64,000 bases of DNA, taken from contig JBBDWO010000020.1 of the NCBI GenBank assembly GCA_040902765.1, positions 4,363 through 68,362 of the forward strand, given 5' to 3'. Positions within the stretch are counted from its first letter, which is position 1. Every line of letters begins with the position of its first letter. The translations under genes and the position numbers were made by a program. The DNA is from Acidimicrobiia bacterium (GTDB taxonomy: Bacteria > Actinomycetota > Acidimicrobiia > Spongiisociales > UBA11373). Shown piece after piece: positions 62,402 to 64,000 of this stretch. The notes beneath the pieces are model-generated. The model searched no databases, was not told where the DNA came from, and worked only from the letters and a program-made list of their open reading frames with translations.

Positions 62402-63157
62402 TCAGGGAAACGGGTTCTCTTCGGGGGGCGTCTCGAGACCGAGTTCACGGCGAAGCCCTTCGTAGCCCTTGGCGTCCAGTTCGTCGGCCAGCTCGCGGCC
62501 GCCGCTGAGAACGATACGGCCCGCCATCATCACGTGGACGCCATCGACGTCCAGGTACCGCATGATCCGGGTGTAGTGGGTGATCAGCAGCACGCCCAGA
62601 CCCGGCCCGCGCATCGTGTCGACGGCCTCGGCGACGTCGCGCACCGCATCCACGTCAAGGCCCGAGTCGATCTCGTCGAGGACCGCCGCCGTCGGGGCCA
62701 GGGCCAGCAGCTGCACGATCTCGGACTTCTTCTTCTCACCACCGGACAGGTTCCCGTTCACCCGCCGGTCGAGGAACGCCTCCATCCCCAGGACCCGGGC
62801 CGCCTCCTCGCCGCGGGCGAGGGCATCGGCTGCTCCGGCGAGCTCCATCTCGGTGAGTAGCTCGCGCAAGGTGACCCCACCGATCTCAACGGGGTACTGG
62901 AAGGCCTCGAACAGCCCGAGAAGAGCCCGCTCGTCGGTGGGAAGTCCGAGCACCTCGGTGCCACCGACGCGGGCGCTGCCCGAGACCTCGTAGTTGGGTC
63001 GTCCCATCACGGCGTGGCACAGCGTGCTCTTGCCGGAACCATTCGGCCCCATGAGCACGTGCAGTTCACCTACCGGGATATCGAGGTCGACACCGTGGAG
63101 GATCTCGACGGCACCGCGTCGAGCGTGCAGGTCGCTGACGACGAAAGCAGAGGTCAT
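62402..63157 (-). CDS. sufC: Fe-S assembly ATPase SufC (minus-strand copy)
   Basis: A 251-residue ABC ATPase: GPNGSGKST, LFEAFQYPVEIGGV, signature LSGGEKKK, Walker B AVLDEIDSGLD, LLITHYTRIM. It differs from the plus-strand SufC in the AFQYPVEI region and in the ILE of DEIDSGLD. ATG 63157 overlaps the Rieske gene stop (ATGA); the order sufD-Rieske-sufC is a normal SufBDC neighbourhood, so this copy is the likely scaffold partner. Length typical. Confidence 0.9.
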   Translation of the reverse strand: MTSAFVVSDLHARRGAVEILHGVDLDIPVGELHVLMGPNGSGKSTLCHAVMGRPNYEVSGSARVGGTEVLGLPTDERALLGLFEAFQYPVEIGGVTLRELLTEMELAGAADALARGEEAARVLGMEAFLDRRVNGNLSGGEKKKSEIVQLLALAPTAAVLDEIDSGLDVDAVRDVAEAVDTMRGPGLGVLLITHYTRIMRYLDVDGVHVMMAGRIVLSGGRELADELDAKGYEGLRRELGLETPPEENPFP

Positions 63158-63483
63158 GTCTCCGTCTCCGCGGGCAGATCGAGGAAGACCTCCCCATCGA
63201 TGACCTCGACGGCATACACCGGCACCGGCTTGGTGGCCGGCAGCGCACCCGGCTCGCCGGTCACCAGGTCGAACTCCGAGCCATGCCGGGGGCACTCGAC
63301 CGTCAGGTCGAACACCTCACCCTCCGACAAGGACGCCTCGGCGTGACTGCACCGGTCGCCGATGGCATAGAGGTCGTCACCGATGCGGAACACAGCCACC
63401 CGGTGATCGTCGAGTTCGACGAGTCTCCCCGCCTCCTGGGCGAACTCCTCGATCCTCCCGATCGAGACGCGATACGCGCTCAT
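63154..63483 (-). CDS. Rieske-type ferredoxin
   Basis: A 109-residue Rieske [2Fe-2S] protein like the ferredoxin subunit of non-heme oxygenases. Ligands are Cys/His in RCSHAEASL and ECPRHGSEFDL; the remainder forms the usual beta barrel (VAVFRIGDDLYAIGD, VEVIDGEVFLDLP). It is coupled by 4-bp overlaps to both sufD and sufC, a placement found in several actinobacterial suf operons (recalled); it may deliver electrons to cluster assembly or simply be a client. Confidence 0.9.
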   Translation of the reverse strand: MSAYRVSIGRIEEFAQEAGRLVELDDHRVAVFRIGDDLYAIGDRCSHAEASLSEGEVFDLTVECPRHGSEFDLVTGEPGALPATKPVPVYAVEVIDGEVFLDLPAETET

Positions 63484-64000
63484 GCGGTCACCCGCTCGAA
63501 CGTGGCGAGGGCGAGGTCACCGAGCGGCCCGACCACCTCGGGCACTGGGAACCGCTGCAATGCCTCTTCGAAGAAGCCCCGCACCTGAACGCGATCGGCT
63601 CGCGGCAGCGACAGTCCCCGGCTCATCAAGTAGTACCGCTGCTCCTCGTCGAGTGGCCCCACCGCGGATGCGTGACCGCAGCGAACGTCGTCGGCGAGGA
63701 TCTCTAGATTCGGGACCGACTGCGCTTTGGCACCATCGGAGAGCACCAGGTTCCGGTTGGTCTGGTGTGAGTTCGTCTTCTGACCGGCGGGCTCGATCCT
63801 GATCAGACCGGTGAACACCGATTGCGCGGTGTCGCCGACGGCACCCTTGAGGAACATGTCCGAGGTCGTGTTCGGCGCCTCGTGACGCATGAAGTACCGG
63901 TAATCGAGGGTCTGATCGCGCTCGCCGAAGTAGGCCCCATTGATGCGGGCGTCGGCACCGGCTCCCACCAGCGCCGCATCGAGCAACACCCGAGAGTAGG
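63480..64000 (-). CDS. sufD: Fe-S assembly scaffold SufD, C-terminal part (runs off window)
   Basis: The C-terminal 170-odd residues of a SufBD core protein. ARINGAYFGERDQTLDYRYF in outline, NSHQTNRNLVLSDGAKAQS, and EILADDVRCGHASAVGPLDEEQRYYLMSRGL in outline. The RCGHxSAVG segment and QTNRNLVLS identify SufD rather than SufB. The reading frame stays open to the last base of the window; the start lies beyond it, and sufB is expected upstream. The TGA overlaps the Rieske ATG. Confidence 0.9.
   Translation of the reverse strand, partial: YSRVLLDAALVGAGADARINGAYFGERDQTLDYRYFMRHEAPNTTSDMFLKGAVGDTAQSVFTGLIRIEPAGQKTNSHQTNRNLVLSDGAKAQSVPNLEILADDVRCGHASAVGPLDEEQRYYLMSRGLSLPRADRVQVRGFFEEALQRFPVPEVVGPLGDLALATFERVTA

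Overview
The window looks like a chromosomal segment from a high-GC actinobacterium (Actinomycetota). The evidence is strong G/C preference at third codon positions, frequent GTG starts, F420 biosynthesis genes (cofD, cofE) plus an F420-type luciferase-like oxidoreductase, a DUF222/HNH protein, a DUF5719 protein, SufS/SufU iron-sulfur genes, and an LCP ligase set for a wall glycopolymer. I lean towards a non-model lineage such as Acidimicrobiia, but that is inference only. I see no rRNA, complete tRNA, CRISPR array, prophage or transposase.

Layout. 0-6.5 kb: membrane thioredoxin, DUF5719 protein and a GT2/multi-TM glycosyltransferase (minus strand), divergent from cofD-cofE. 6.5-13.5 kb: a broken trypsin-like protease, DUF222/HNH, an ECF sigma factor translationally coupled to a very large membrane-anchored Kelch-like protein, and an Fpg/Nei glycosylase. 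13.5-17.6 kb: sugar epimerase, sugar nucleotidyltransferase, LCP ligase, hydrolase. 17.7-25.7 kb: BirA, acyl-CoA carboxylase beta and alpha subunits, an EamA transporter, an LpdA-like flavoprotein and methylmalonyl-CoA mutase large subunit. 25.7-33.7 kb: class A PBP with PASTA domains, sirtuin, sugar-phosphate transferase, leucyl aminopeptidase and a PduO-type cobalamin adenosyltransferase. 33.7-40.7 kb: transketolase, M24 peptidase, orphan histidine kinase, PPC-domain lipoprotein, streptomycin-kinase-like protein. 40.7-47.3 kb: one minus-strand operon with E3, a fused E1 alpha-beta, E2 and a single polypeptide carrying LipB and LipA domains. 47.3-55.3 kb: small coupled genes, an isobutyryl-CoA-mutase-type large subunit, a peroxiredoxin-like protein divergent from a YheO-PAS/AAA+ fusion, and a DsbB-thioredoxin pair. 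55.3-64 kb: acyl-CoA dehydrogenase, F420 oxidoreductase, and two separate suf units (sufC-sufS-sufU on plus; sufD-Rieske-sufC on minus) flanking fumarase.

The genes fit together as branched-chain/odd-chain acyl-CoA catabolism: 2-oxo acid dehydrogenase with its own lipoylation enzymes, acyl-CoA dehydrogenase, propionyl-CoA carboxylase with biotin ligase, two AdoCbl mutase large subunits, the adenosyltransferase that makes their cofactor, and fumarase. Iron-sulfur assembly serves LipA and the Rieske protein.

The most unusual structure is not a gene. At least sixteen gene junctions carry short tandem arrays whose period is always exactly 7 bp while the unit sequence differs from array to array (TCCGTCA, CGCTACT, CAACCGG, CGGCTAC, CAGGCAG, AACGCTC, AGCGAGC, AAGTACC and others). 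Many arrays contain the stop codon of the neighbouring gene and encode its last residues, so that three unrelated proteins all end in Ser-Ser-Glu. Two further dispersed families are present: a 75-bp REP-like palindrome (two copies) and stem-loops with a GCGAATAGGC core (three loci).
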